In this document: positions 1 to 6,079 of the stretch, piece by piece
Layout of the letters: every line of letters starts with the position of its first letter
How positions within the stretch are numbered: the stretch's first letter is position 1
NCBI GenBank assembly: GCA_946479895.1
Contig: CAMLHT010000198.1
Location: 1-7,253, forward strand
Length of the DNA stretch: 7,253 nucleotides
From: an uncultured Gemmatimonadota bacterium
GTDB lineage: Bacteria > Gemmatimonadota > Gemmatimonadetes > Gemmatimonadales > Gemmatimonadaceae
Direction of reading: 5' to 3'
Notes under the pieces: model-generated
Told to the model about the DNA's origin: nothing
Seen by the model: only the letters and a program-made list of their open reading frames with translations
Database searches by the model: none
Program-made: the position numbers and the translations under genes

Positions 1-84
1 GTTGTCTCCCACCCTACCCTTTTCATAAGCGTTATTCGCTTTATCCGCGTGTCCCCCTTCGGTTGCCTCGCGAGTGAGTCCGGA
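1..84. other. Region downstream of mlaD, no confident gene
   Basis: This is the spacer after the mlaD stop codon, running to the window edge. It holds two adjacent perfect palindromes without loops, at 67-74 (CTCGCGAG) and 77-86 (AGTCCGGACT, overlapping the mlaD stop). It also holds a small inverted repeat, AAGCG at 27-31 and CGCTT at 37-41 with a 5-nt loop, inside an AT-richer patch (about 20-45). No U-tract follows on the minus strand, so I do not call a terminator. An ATG on the minus strand at 26-24 opens a frame that leaves the window after eight codons (MKRVGWET); this is too short to judge. Confidence 0.5.
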
Positions 85-984
85 CTAGAAGACCGTGATC
101 TTCACGTTGATGTACTTCTTCGGGTCGCGCTTGAAGTCGTTGACGAGGGAGTCCAGCGTGCCGACGAGGTTCCGGACGTTCGAGTAGAGCGTCGTGTCGT
201 TGAGCAGCATGCCGACCGATCCGCGGCCATTGTTCGCCTTCGCCAGCAGCACGCGCATCTCGTTGTTCGTCGAGTCGACCTGCCGGATGAGCCGGTTCAT
301 GTTCGTCGACATCGTCCGGACGTTGCGGACCGTCGAGTCGACGGAGGCCGAGTCGATCATGGTCGAGAAGCGGTTCATCGTGCGGCGGAAATCGGTGAGC
401 ATGACCGTGACGTTCCGGTCCTGGTTCGCGATCACCGTCGAGAGCTGCCCGGAGAGCGTATTGAAGCTGGAGATGGACCGGTGCAGGTCGCGCAGGCCGC
501 CGTCCGACACGAACTCCTTCTCGATCGCCGACGCCAGGCGCGACACCGACGTGCCGATGGTATCGACGCGGGCGAGGATCGCGCCCATGTCCGGCGGCCC
601 GGCGCCGACCGGCACCGTGTCGCCGGCGGTATAGGCCGTCGCCGGCAGCGGGAGCGGCGGCTTGAACGCGATGGCGACGTCGCCGAAGATGCCGACCGGG
701 ATCACCGAGGCCGTCGAGCCCTGCGGGATCTGCTGGTCCTTGTCGATGCCGAGCTCGACGTCGAGGTAGCCGGGCTTCAGGTCCACCTGGGTGACGTGGC
801 CGACCTCCTGGCCCGCGAGCAGCACCGGGTGACCCTTCTTCAGGTTCTGGCCCCACGGGAACTTCGCGTACAGCGGATAGCCGCGCGACAGGCCGCCGTT
901 GGTCAGCCAGATGATGCCGACCACCATGATCACGGCCGCCACCGTGACGAAAATTCCCACCAGTACTTCGTCGCGTCGCTTCAT
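85..984 (-). CDS. mlaD: MlaD-type MCE-domain protein, phospholipid transporter substrate-binding subunit
   Basis: This is a 299-residue protein anchored in the inner membrane, with its MCE domain in the periplasm. In Mla systems MCE proteins form a hexameric ring on the MlaE permease and pass phospholipids between the inner membrane and periplasmic carriers. Seen: a short basic start (MKRRDE), one transmembrane helix at about residues 7-27, and an MCE domain at about 38-110. The domain contains the family's usual PVLLAGQEVGHVTQVDL stretch at 53-69. A Ser/Thr/Asn-rich, probably helical tail (about 140-285) follows, ending in DPKKYINVKITVF. At 299 residues it is much longer than Escherichia coli MlaD (about 180) and resembles the long MCE proteins of Bacteroidota-like lineages. 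The ATG at 984-982 overlaps the mlaE stop as ATGA, which fixes the start; the open frame continues upstream but only as a shadow of mlaE. The Shine-Dalgarno sequence is weak (CAGGG directly before ATG), which fits translational coupling. The family is certain; the lipid carried is inferred. Confidence 0.93.
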   Translation of the reverse strand: MKRRDEVLVGIFVTVAAVIMVVGIIWLTNGGLSRGYPLYAKFPWGQNLKKGHPVLLAGQEVGHVTQVDLKPGYLDVELGIDKDQQIPQGSTASVIPVGIFGDVAIAFKPPLPLPATAYTAGDTVPVGAGPPDMGAILARVDTIGTSVSRLASAIEKEFVSDGGLRDLHRSISSFNTLSGQLSTVIANQDRNVTVMLTDFRRTMNRFSTMIDSASVDSTVRNVRTMSTNMNRLIRQVDSTNNEMRVLLAKANNGRGSVGMLLNDTTLYSNVRNLVGTLDSLVNDFKRDPKKYINVKITVF

Positions 985-1820
985 CCCTGGATGTACTGAG
1001 CTAGTGCGGTCGTGATGAGGAGATCGAGGACGAGGATCGCCACGGAAGTGATGACGACCGCCTTCGCCGTCGATCGGCCGACGCCTTCGGCACCCGCGCC
1101 GGTAATGTAACCCTCGTAGGAGCACACCACGGCGATCGCGGCGCCGAAGATCGTGGCCTTGATCAGGCTGTAGTACACCTGAAAGGGGATGAAGCTCAGT
1201 CGCAGTCCCGACTGGAAATCATCCGTCGTGATGTCCGTCGCCGTCACCGCGGCGAGGAACCCGGTGCCGACGCCGACGGCGTCGGCGATGATGACGAGAA
1301 ACGGGAGCATCAGCGTCGCGGCCAGGACGCGCGGCACGATGAGGTACGCGACCGGATCGTAGGCCAGCGTCTCGAGGGCGTCGATCTGCTCGGTCACGCG
1401 CATGGTGCCGATTTCGGCGGTCATCCGAGCGCCGACGCGGCCCGTCAGCACGAGGCCCGTCAGCAGCGGTCCCATCTCGAGGATGATCGACTGGCGCGTC
1501 GCCAGCGCGACCACCGACAGCTCGACACCCGCGAACAGCTGGTAGCGCGTCTGGAGCGCGATCACGGCGCCGATGAAGCCGGCCACCAGCACCGTCAGCG
1601 GGATCGAGTCGACGCCGATCACGCGCATCTGGTGGAGCAGCTCGCCAAACCAGGTGCGCGGCTCGCCCAGGCCGCGGACGATGTCCTTGGCGAAGTACGA
1701 CCGGATGCCGATCTCGCGGAAGATCCGGGTGACGCGGCTCATCCGCCGGAAGAACCGGATTCCCACCCGGGCGGGGATGGGGAAGGTTTCCGTCGGCCGT
1801 CCCCGCAGGGGTGCTTCCAT
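981..1820 (-). CDS. mlaE: MlaE-family ABC transporter permease
   Basis: This 279-residue inner-membrane permease is the transmembrane subunit of an Mla-type lipid ABC transporter. A dimer of it works with the MlaD ring and an MlaF ATPase to move phospholipids and keep the outer membrane asymmetric. Seen: a basic N-terminal stretch (about 1-55) with an amphipathic interfacial helix, then hydrophobic segments near 71-92, 113-128, 158-192, 216-236 and 253-277. The conserved core MGPLLTGLVLTGRVGARM lies at 116-133. It is followed by the helix TAEIGTMRVTEQIDALETL at 134-152, which in this family contacts the ATPase. Length is normal (about 260-280). The start is the ATG at 1820-1818, supported by GAGGA at 1832-1828 with a 7-nt gap. 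Met27 is a possible internal start but has no such support. It follows lptG by 2 nt and overlaps mlaD by 4 nt. No mlaF lies beside it, which is unusual. Confidence 0.94.
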   Translation of the reverse strand: MEAPLRGRPTETFPIPARVGIRFFRRMSRVTRIFREIGIRSYFAKDIVRGLGEPRTWFGELLHQMRVIGVDSIPLTVLVAGFIGAVIALQTRYQLFAGVELSVVALATRQSIILEMGPLLTGLVLTGRVGARMTAEIGTMRVTEQIDALETLAYDPVAYLIVPRVLAATLMLPFLVIIADAVGVGTGFLAAVTATDITTDDFQSGLRLSFIPFQVYYSLIKATIFGAAIAVVCSYEGYITGAGAEGVGRSTAKAVVITSVAILVLDLLITTALAQYIQG

Positions 1821-1822
1821 GG

Positions 1823-2923
1823 TCAGGTCCTCACCCGCGCGAGGAGGACCAGGCCGATGACGCCGAAGGCGATGCCCGGGATCCACGCCGCCACGTCCGG
1901 CGAGATGAGCCCCTTGCCACCGAAGGCCTTGGTCAGCTGGACCGAGAGCAGGAACACGACGGTGGTGCCGAGGCTCACCGCGACGCCGTAGGCGGCGCCG
2001 CCGCGCTGGGTGCTCGTCGCGAGCGGGGCGCCGAAGAGCGCGATGATGATGCACGCGGCCGGAATGGCGATCTTGAGCATGCGCTCCACGCGCAGCGTGT
2101 TCACGTCGGTGCCCGACCGCTCGGCGGCGGCGATGAACCGCGACAGCTCGCGGTACCGCATCTCCTGCGGCGAGCGCGGGGCCCGCATCATGTCCTGCGG
2201 CCGCTCGGTGAAGTGCGTGTCGTGGCCGGACTCGAACTGCACCATGAACGAGGTTCCGGTGTCTCCGACGATGTTCATCTGGCCCTTGCCGAGCTTCCAG
2301 TGGCGGCCCGGCGCGGCGGTCGAGTCGAACGACGCGGATTCGGCCGAGAGCAGCCAGGTCGGATACGTCGGGCCGCTGCCCTTCCGCTCGATCTGGATGG
2401 AGCTGATCGCGCCCCGGTCGATGATCATCTGGGCGATCTTGTACACCCGGCCCAGCTCCGACGCGAACGCGAAGTTGTTGCGGACCATTCCATCCGTCAC
2501 GCGCTCGTCGCGCAGCAGCTCGTTGCGCATCCGGGTGGTGACGGGCATGAGCTCGCCCAGGGCGAGGTCGAGGCCCGTGGCGATGGTGGCGCCGACGAAG
2601 ACGGGGATGATCAGCCGGTAGAAGCTCATCCCCGACGCCTTCGCCGCCGTGATCTCGGCGTGACGGGTGAACGCGCCGATCGCGAAGACCGTCGCGAAGA
2701 GCACCGCCGCCGGCACGACCATGAAGGCCGATTCGGGAAGGAAATAGAGGTAGCTCAGCGCGATGTCGCCGCGCGGGATCTGCCGGTTCAGGTACTTCTC
2801 GAGGTTGTCCACGAGGTCGATGATGACCACGAGGACCGGGAAGCCGAACGCTGTGCCGAAGAAGATCTTCGCGAACTCGCTGAAGACGTAGCGGTCGAGG
2901 GGGCGGAAGACGCGGCTGAGCAT
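1823..2923 (-). CDS. lptG: LptG, lipopolysaccharide export permease subunit
   Basis: This 366-residue protein belongs to the YjgP/YjgQ family. With LptF and the LptB ATPase it forms the inner-membrane complex that extracts lipopolysaccharide and feeds it to LptC and LptA. Seen: three N-terminal transmembrane helices (about 16-38, 55-85, 103-122) and the conserved EITAAKASGMSFYRLIIP stretch at 90-107. A periplasmic beta-jellyroll region (about 125-270) follows, then three C-terminal helices (about 283-303, 309-331, 345-363). The fourth helix carries the typical R-MLKIAIPAACIIIALFGAPL pattern. Length is close to the usual 360. I assign LptG rather than LptF because it is the second gene of the pair, is of normal length and starts in the LptG manner (LDRYVFSEFAKIFF). 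The ATG at 2923 directly abuts the lptF stop. GAGG at 2938-2935 lies 11 nt upstream, inside lptF. The family is certain; the F/G distinction is slightly less so. Confidence 0.92.
   Translation of the reverse strand: MLSRVFRPLDRYVFSEFAKIFFGTAFGFPVLVVIIDLVDNLEKYLNRQIPRGDIALSYLYFLPESAFMVVPAAVLFATVFAIGAFTRHAEITAAKASGMSFYRLIIPVFVGATIATGLDLALGELMPVTTRMRNELLRDERVTDGMVRNNFAFASELGRVYKIAQMIIDRGAISSIQIERKGSGPTYPTWLLSAESASFDSTAAPGRHWKLGKGQMNIVGDTGTSFMVQFESGHDTHFTERPQDMMRAPRSPQEMRYRELSRFIAAAERSGTDVNTLRVERMLKIAIPAACIIIALFGAPLATSTQRGGAAYGVAVSLGTTVVFLLSVQLTKAFGGKGLISPDVAAWIPGIAFGVIGLVLLARVRT
1828..1832 (-). promoter_or_regulatory. Ribosome binding site of mlaE
   Basis: On the minus strand GAGGA lies 7 nt before the ATG at 1820, inside the last codons of lptG. 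It is the clearest Shine-Dalgarno match in the window. It decides the mlaE start in favour of this ATG over the internal Met27 codon. Confidence 0.7.
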
Positions 2924-4420
2924 CTACTGGCTCGCCTCGAGCGGTGACTGGCCGCGCAGCTTCAGCCGCATCAGGTAGAGCCACTCGTGCAGGTCGCCGC
3001 CGCGGGCGCTCGACGCCTCGTGGCCCATGCGCCAGTACAGGAAGAGGCCGACGACGAAGAAGATGAAGTTGGCCGCCCACATGGCGATGACCGGACTCAC
3101 GTAGCCCTTGTTGGAGAGCGACTCACCGCCGATCAGGCCGATGTAGTACAGGGCGAAGATCCCGAAGCTGACGCCGATGACGAGGCCGACGCCTCCCCGG
3201 GGAAAGCGCAGGGCGATCGGCGCGCCCACGAAGGCCAGCACGATGCAGGCGGCCGCCAGCGAGAACTTCTTCTGGATCTCGATTCCGTAGCGGTCGCGGC
3301 GGCGGCGGGCGGCCTCGAGCTCCGCCTTCTGGATCGTGACGTCGATCGGCTCCTTCGGATCGATCTCCCGATAGGGCGGCTGCTGGGCGAGAGCTGCTTC
3401 CGGGACGGGCAGGGTCGCCGCCCAGGCGACCTTTGGCGACGCCGCCCGGCCGATCCCGGTGACCCACTTGAAGATGTTGCAGTAATACTGGCCGATGCCT
3501 CCGAGACGGCGGACCGGCGGACGCACCGGCTCGGGCCCCTTGGATCCGTTGGCGCGCCAGACGGTCTCGTCGAGCATGGCCTTCGCCCGCGCATGGTCAC
3601 CGCCCGCGCGCTCGTACTCGCGCTGCATCTCGCAGACGCTCATCTCGCGGTCGCCCTTCATGCTCGAATTCGTCTCGGTCTGCTTGAACTGCCCCGCGAC
3701 GTCGCGAAGCCGGATGAGCTGGACGTCGAAGTAGAGGCGGTCGAGCTCCCCGCGCTTCTGCGTCGGCATCGAGATCATGTGGCCGTCGTTGAGCGTCAGC
3801 ACGACGTCCCGGTAGCTGGGGGCGGCGAGCGTGATGCGGCCCGAGTCGGCGATGATGGTGCGGCGGCGGAAGGGGTCGGCGATGTCGTCGATGGTCACGT
3901 CGTACAGCTTGGAGGTCGCCTCGTCGATCGAGGCCGCCCGCAGCAGCAGCCGCTCGGGCTGCACCTCGTTGATCACCTGCTCGCGCAGCGCGAACGTCGG
4001 CTTGGTGACGGCGATGTTGAGCTGGAGCGTGGCGAGCCGGTGGTTGGCCCACGGCATCACCTGGTCATTGAAGAGCACCATCCCGAAGGCGAGAAACGAC
4101 GCCGCCACCAGCACCGTATGCAGCAGGGAGCGCGTGGAGACGCCGCCGGCCTTGAGCGCCGTCACCTCGTTCTCCGAGCCAAGCCGGCTGAAGGCGTAGA
4201 GGACGGCCACGAGCACCGCCATCGGCAGCGTCATGGCCACCGTGAACGGAATGGACAGCAGGAAGAATTCGAGGATGACCTGCCACCCGATACCCTTGCC
4301 CACGAGATCGCCGAAGCGCCTCGCGATGTACTGCAGGAGCATCAGCGACGTCAGCGCCGTGACCGCGAAAAGAAACGGCCCGACGTGCTCGCGCAGGACA
4401 TAGCGATTGAGGATCTTCAC
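2924..4420 (-). CDS. lptF: LptF, lipopolysaccharide export permease subunit with a large periplasmic insertion
   Basis: This 498-residue YjgP/YjgQ-family protein is the partner of LptG in the LptB2FG complex that lifts lipopolysaccharide out of the inner membrane. Seen: the family start MKILNRYVLREHVGPFLFAV; helices near 13-31, 50-76 and 101-119; the conserved ALKAGGVS at 88-95; a periplasmic jellyroll from about 125 to 250; and three C-terminal helices near 386-404, 408-432 and 443-463. The charged RRRRDRYGIEIQKKF stretch at 372-386 precedes the fourth helix, as expected. Known members have about 360-370 residues. The excess lies mostly between the jellyroll and the second membrane block (about 265-365). 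That part holds Cys263 and Cys314, a charged segment and an Ala/Pro-rich segment, and I do not recognise it as a domain. The start is GTG (4420-4418), fixed by the conserved N-terminus; only a weak GGTGA at 4428-4424 precedes it. It is the first gene of the operon and its stop directly abuts the lptG start. Confidence 0.92.
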   Translation of the reverse strand: MKILNRYVLREHVGPFLFAVTALTSLMLLQYIARRFGDLVGKGIGWQVILEFFLLSIPFTVAMTLPMAVLVAVLYAFSRLGSENEVTALKAGGVSTRSLLHTVLVAASFLAFGMVLFNDQVMPWANHRLATLQLNIAVTKPTFALREQVINEVQPERLLLRAASIDEATSKLYDVTIDDIADPFRRRTIIADSGRITLAAPSYRDVVLTLNDGHMISMPTQKRGELDRLYFDVQLIRLRDVAGQFKQTETNSSMKGDREMSVCEMQREYERAGGDHARAKAMLDETVWRANGSKGPEPVRPPVRRLGGIGQYYCNIFKWVTGIGRAASPKVAWAATLPVPEAALAQQPPYREIDPKEPIDVTIQKAELEAARRRRDRYGIEIQKKFSLAAACIVLAFVGAPIALRFPRGGVGLVIGVSFGIFALYYIGLIGGESLSNKGYVSPVIAMWAANFIFFVVGLFLYWRMGHEASSARGGDLHEWLYLMRLKLRGQSPLEASQ

Positions 4421-4506
4421 AGATCACCAAAACTAAGGCAGGCCGACGCCGGCTTCCGCCCCGCACCCTTTGCCGGGTGCGGGGTTTCACTCCAGTATTG
4501 ACCCCG
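4421..4506. promoter_or_regulatory. Divergent intergenic region between lptF and the M28 gene
   Basis: These 86 nt separate two divergently transcribed genes, so they must hold or lie close to the promoters of both the lptFG-mlaED operon and the M28 gene. I see no strong -35/-10 pair. Weak candidates are an AT-richer patch at 4421-4438 on the lptF side and TATTGA at 4496-4501 just before the M28 start. The dominant feature is the perfect inverted repeat at 4459-4484. The assignment as a regulatory region is inferred from gene layout. Confidence 0.55.
4459..4484. repeat. Perfect 10-bp inverted repeat with 6-nt loop
   Basis: CCCCGCACCC at 4459-4468 and GGGTGCGGGG at 4475-4484 are exact reverse complements separated by TTTGCC. 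Read on the plus strand it looks like an intrinsic terminator stem followed by only TTT. It sits between divergent gene starts, where no terminator is expected, and ends 22 nt before the M28 start codon. It could be an operator, an attenuating RNA hairpin in a 5' leader, or a stabilising stem. The repeat is certain; its role is unknown. Confidence 0.8.
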
Positions 4507-5466
4507 ATGCGCCTCCGTCACCGCCGCCTCCTCCTTGCCATCGCCATCGGTACCCCGCTGACGGTGGGTTGTGACGCCGCCTTCTCCCAGCGCGCGAAGA
4601 CGGACTTCAGCGCGGCCGCGGCGATGGGGTACGCCCAGGCCCAGGTGGCGTTCGGCCCCCGGGTGCCCGGCACCCCCGCCGCTAAGCGGGCCGGAGACTG
4701 GATCGTCGCCGAAATGCGGCGGCGGGCCGACACGGTGGTGGTCCAGGAGTGGACCCACGTCACCCGCCAGGGCGATACGCTGCCCCTCCGGAACGTCCTC
4801 GCGCGGTTCAAGCCCGCCGCAACCGAGCGGATCCTGTACCTGACGCACTGGGACACCCGCCCCCGCGCGGACGAGGACCCGGTGTTCGGCAAGCGGGCGG
4901 GATCCTTCGACGGGGCCAATGACGGCGCGTCCGGCGTCGGGCTGCTCGTCGCGATCGCCGACCTCCTGAAGAAGACGCCACCCGCGGTCGGCGTCGACCT
5001 GCTGTTCGTGGACGGCGAGGACTGGGGCGAATTCGGCGGATACGAGGACGGCGAGGCGCCGGACGTCCTGATCGGCTCCAGCTATTTCGCCACCCACCTG
5101 CCCGACTCCGCCTACAAGCCGATGTTCGGCGTCCTCTTCGACATGATCGGCGACGCCAACCTGGACATCTACCAGGAAGGAAACTCCCTCGCCCGGGCGC
5201 CCGAGGTGGTCCGCCGCGTCTGGCAGGCGGCGGACGAGCTCGGCTACTCGAAGCAGTTCATCGCCTCCGACGGCGGGCCGATCACCGACGACCACATCCC
5301 GCTCCTCAACGCCGGCCTGCGGGTGATCGACGTGATCGACATCAACTATCGCTCGCCGGATCAGCAGACCTACCATCACACGACGATGGACACGATGGAC
5401 AAGCTGAGCCTGAAGAGCTTCCAGACCGTCGGCGACGTCGCCGTGAAGCTGCTCCGCGACCGCTAG
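4507..5466 (+). CDS. Exported M28-family zinc protein of the glutaminyl-peptide cyclotransferase type
   Basis: This 319-residue exported protein probably converts N-terminal glutamine of secreted proteins to pyroglutamate; a zinc aminopeptidase role is the alternative. Seen: a basic, hydrophobic signal sequence (1-21) with possible lipidation at Cys22; HWDTRP at 114-119; FDGANDGASG at 134-143 (Asp139 as zinc ligand); VDGEDWG at 168-174 (Glu171 as general base, Asp172 in place of the usual second Glu); and Asp212 in LFDMIGD. DDHIP at 261-265 is typical of glutaminyl cyclases, and YHHTTMDTMDKLS at 289-301 supplies the probable ligand His291. Known cyclases of this fold bind one zinc through Asp, Glu/Asp and His, which fits. 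The ATG at 4507 is chosen because it gives a clean signal peptide. An in-frame GTG at 4477 lies inside the inverted repeat and would add ten residues. No Shine-Dalgarno sequence is visible. It is divergent from lptF; a functional link to the neighbours is not evident. Family is sure, cyclase over peptidase fairly sure. Confidence 0.88.
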   Translation: MRLRHRRLLLAIAIGTPLTVGCDAAFSQRAKTDFSAAAAMGYAQAQVAFGPRVPGTPAAKRAGDWIVAEMRRRADTVVVQEWTHVTRQGDTLPLRNVLARFKPAATERILYLTHWDTRPRADEDPVFGKRAGSFDGANDGASGVGLLVAIADLLKKTPPAVGVDLLFVDGEDWGEFGGYEDGEAPDVLIGSSYFATHLPDSAYKPMFGVLFDMIGDANLDIYQEGNSLARAPEVVRRVWQAADELGYSKQFIASDGGPITDDHIPLLNAGLRVIDVIDINYRSPDQQTYHHTTMDTMDKLSLKSFQTVGDVAVKLLRDR

Positions 5467-5541
5467 GCCGCCGCGCGCCGCCGATCCGGCGCGAAGGATT
5501 TCGATGATGGCCGGGCGCCGGCACGCCGGTAGTGTTGCGGC

Positions 5542-6051
5542 ATGGCGACCAAGGGAGAGCGCCAGGCCCTCCTGTTTCTGGCCGCTGTCGCGCTGCTCGG
5601 TGCGGGGACGCGGCTCGTTCGCGCGCGCCGGAGCCCCGGGCCGACGGAGGGACTCGAGCGACAGATCGCGGCCGTGGAGCGCCGGACGGACCGATCGCTT
5701 CCCGGCAAATCGCGGCGGGGCCGACCGCGGGTGGCAAGCCCCGAGTCGATGGAGGTCGCGGCAGCGCCGCCGGAGCGCGTGGATCTCGATCTCGCTTCGG
5801 CCGAGGTGATCGAGCGGCTGCCGGGAATCGGCCCCGCGCTGGCAAAGCGGATCGTCGCCGACCGGACCGCCAACGGGCCGTTCGGTTGTCCGGCGGCGCT
5901 CGATCAGGTGAAGGGAATCGGGCCGGCGATGCTCCAGCGCCTCGACACGCTCACCGCGTTCAGCGGCCCGCCGCGGGACGTGTGCGTCAGGGGCGGCGGC
6001 GGGACGCCGGGGTCAGGACCACCAGGAGGAGCAGGAGTACCGCGGCGATGA
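5542..6051 (+). CDS. comEA: ComEA-like membrane-anchored helix-hairpin-helix DNA-binding protein
   Basis: This 169-residue protein probably binds incoming double-stranded DNA at the periplasmic side of the inner membrane during natural transformation. Seen: one N-terminal hydrophobic helix (about 8-24) followed by arginines, a basic and proline-rich linker (about 27-78), and a ComEA-type tandem helix-hairpin-helix domain (about 80-142). The domain starts at VDLDLASAEVIERLPGIG, carries the hairpins LPGIGPALAKRI (93-104) and VKGIGPAMLQRL (123-134), and has the usual GPF at 112-114. The last 27 residues are Gly/Pro/Arg-rich and look unstructured. The ATG at 5542 directly precedes the membrane helix and is the natural start, although no Shine-Dalgarno sequence is present. 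The gene lies 75 nt after the M28 gene and upstream of pilB, which fits a DNA-uptake role. The arginine after the helix could instead stay cytoplasmic, leaving a general HhH DNA-binding protein as the alternative. Confidence 0.82.
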   Translation: MATKGERQALLFLAAVALLGAGTRLVRARRSPGPTEGLERQIAAVERRTDRSLPGKSRRGRPRVASPESMEVAAAPPERVDLDLASAEVIERLPGIGPALAKRIVADRTANGPFGCPAALDQVKGIGPAMLQRLDTLTAFSGPPRDVCVRGGGGTPGSGPPGGAGVPRR

Positions 6052-6079
6052 CGATCACGGGCGGAAAGGTGTCCGTCAC
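5987..6079 (-). CDS. Possible small single-pass membrane protein, antisense to the comEA 3' end
   Basis: On the minus strand a GTG at 6079-6077 opens a 30-codon frame ending in TGA at 5989-5987. The product would have a short acidic/polar start (VTDTFPP), a strongly hydrophobic run VIVIAAVLLLLLVVL (8-22) and a basic tail ending RRRP. This is the layout of many small bacterial membrane proteins. GGCGGA lies 5 nt upstream as a weak ribosome site. Against it: it overlaps comEA for 65 nt, the frame stays open upstream without a stop, and a leucine run can arise by chance opposite a GGA/GAG-rich stretch. I recognise no homologue. It is listed as a candidate only. Confidence 0.22.
   Translation of the reverse strand: MTDTFPPVIVIAAVLLLLLVVLTPASRRRP

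Noticed and set aside
49..999. Long plus-strand open frame opposite mlaD
   Set aside because: Its translation is Arg/Asp/His/Val-rich low-complexity text with no recognisable motif. It lies wholly opposite the well-supported mlaD gene and is a GC-driven shadow.
1811..2947. Long plus-strand open frame opposite lptG
   Set aside because: Composition is charged and repetitive (Arg, Glu, His, Asp) as expected for the antisense of a membrane protein at high GC; lptG is certain.
1821..3080. N-terminal extension of mlaE reading through the lptG region
   Set aside because: The mlaE frame stays open far upstream, but that stretch is an out-of-frame shadow of lptG. The ATG at 1820 has a good ribosome site and gives a normal-length MlaE.
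4459..4487. Intrinsic terminator
   Set aside because: The stem is perfect, but only three T residues follow and it sits between divergent starts with no upstream gene on the plus strand to terminate.
2987..4501. 504-codon plus-strand open frame opposite lptF
   Set aside because: Striking in length, but the product is Arg/Asp/His/Gln-rich without domain patterns and mirrors lptF in a fixed antisense frame.
4477..4506. Upstream GTG start for the M28 gene
   Set aside because: It would begin inside the inverted repeat and add ten residues before a clean signal peptide; the ATG at 4507 is more natural.
4417..5379. Minus-strand open frame opposite the M28 gene
   Set aside because: Opposite a gene with clear catalytic motifs; its own translation is Val/Gly/Asp/Arg-rich without motif, and it would overlap the lptF start.
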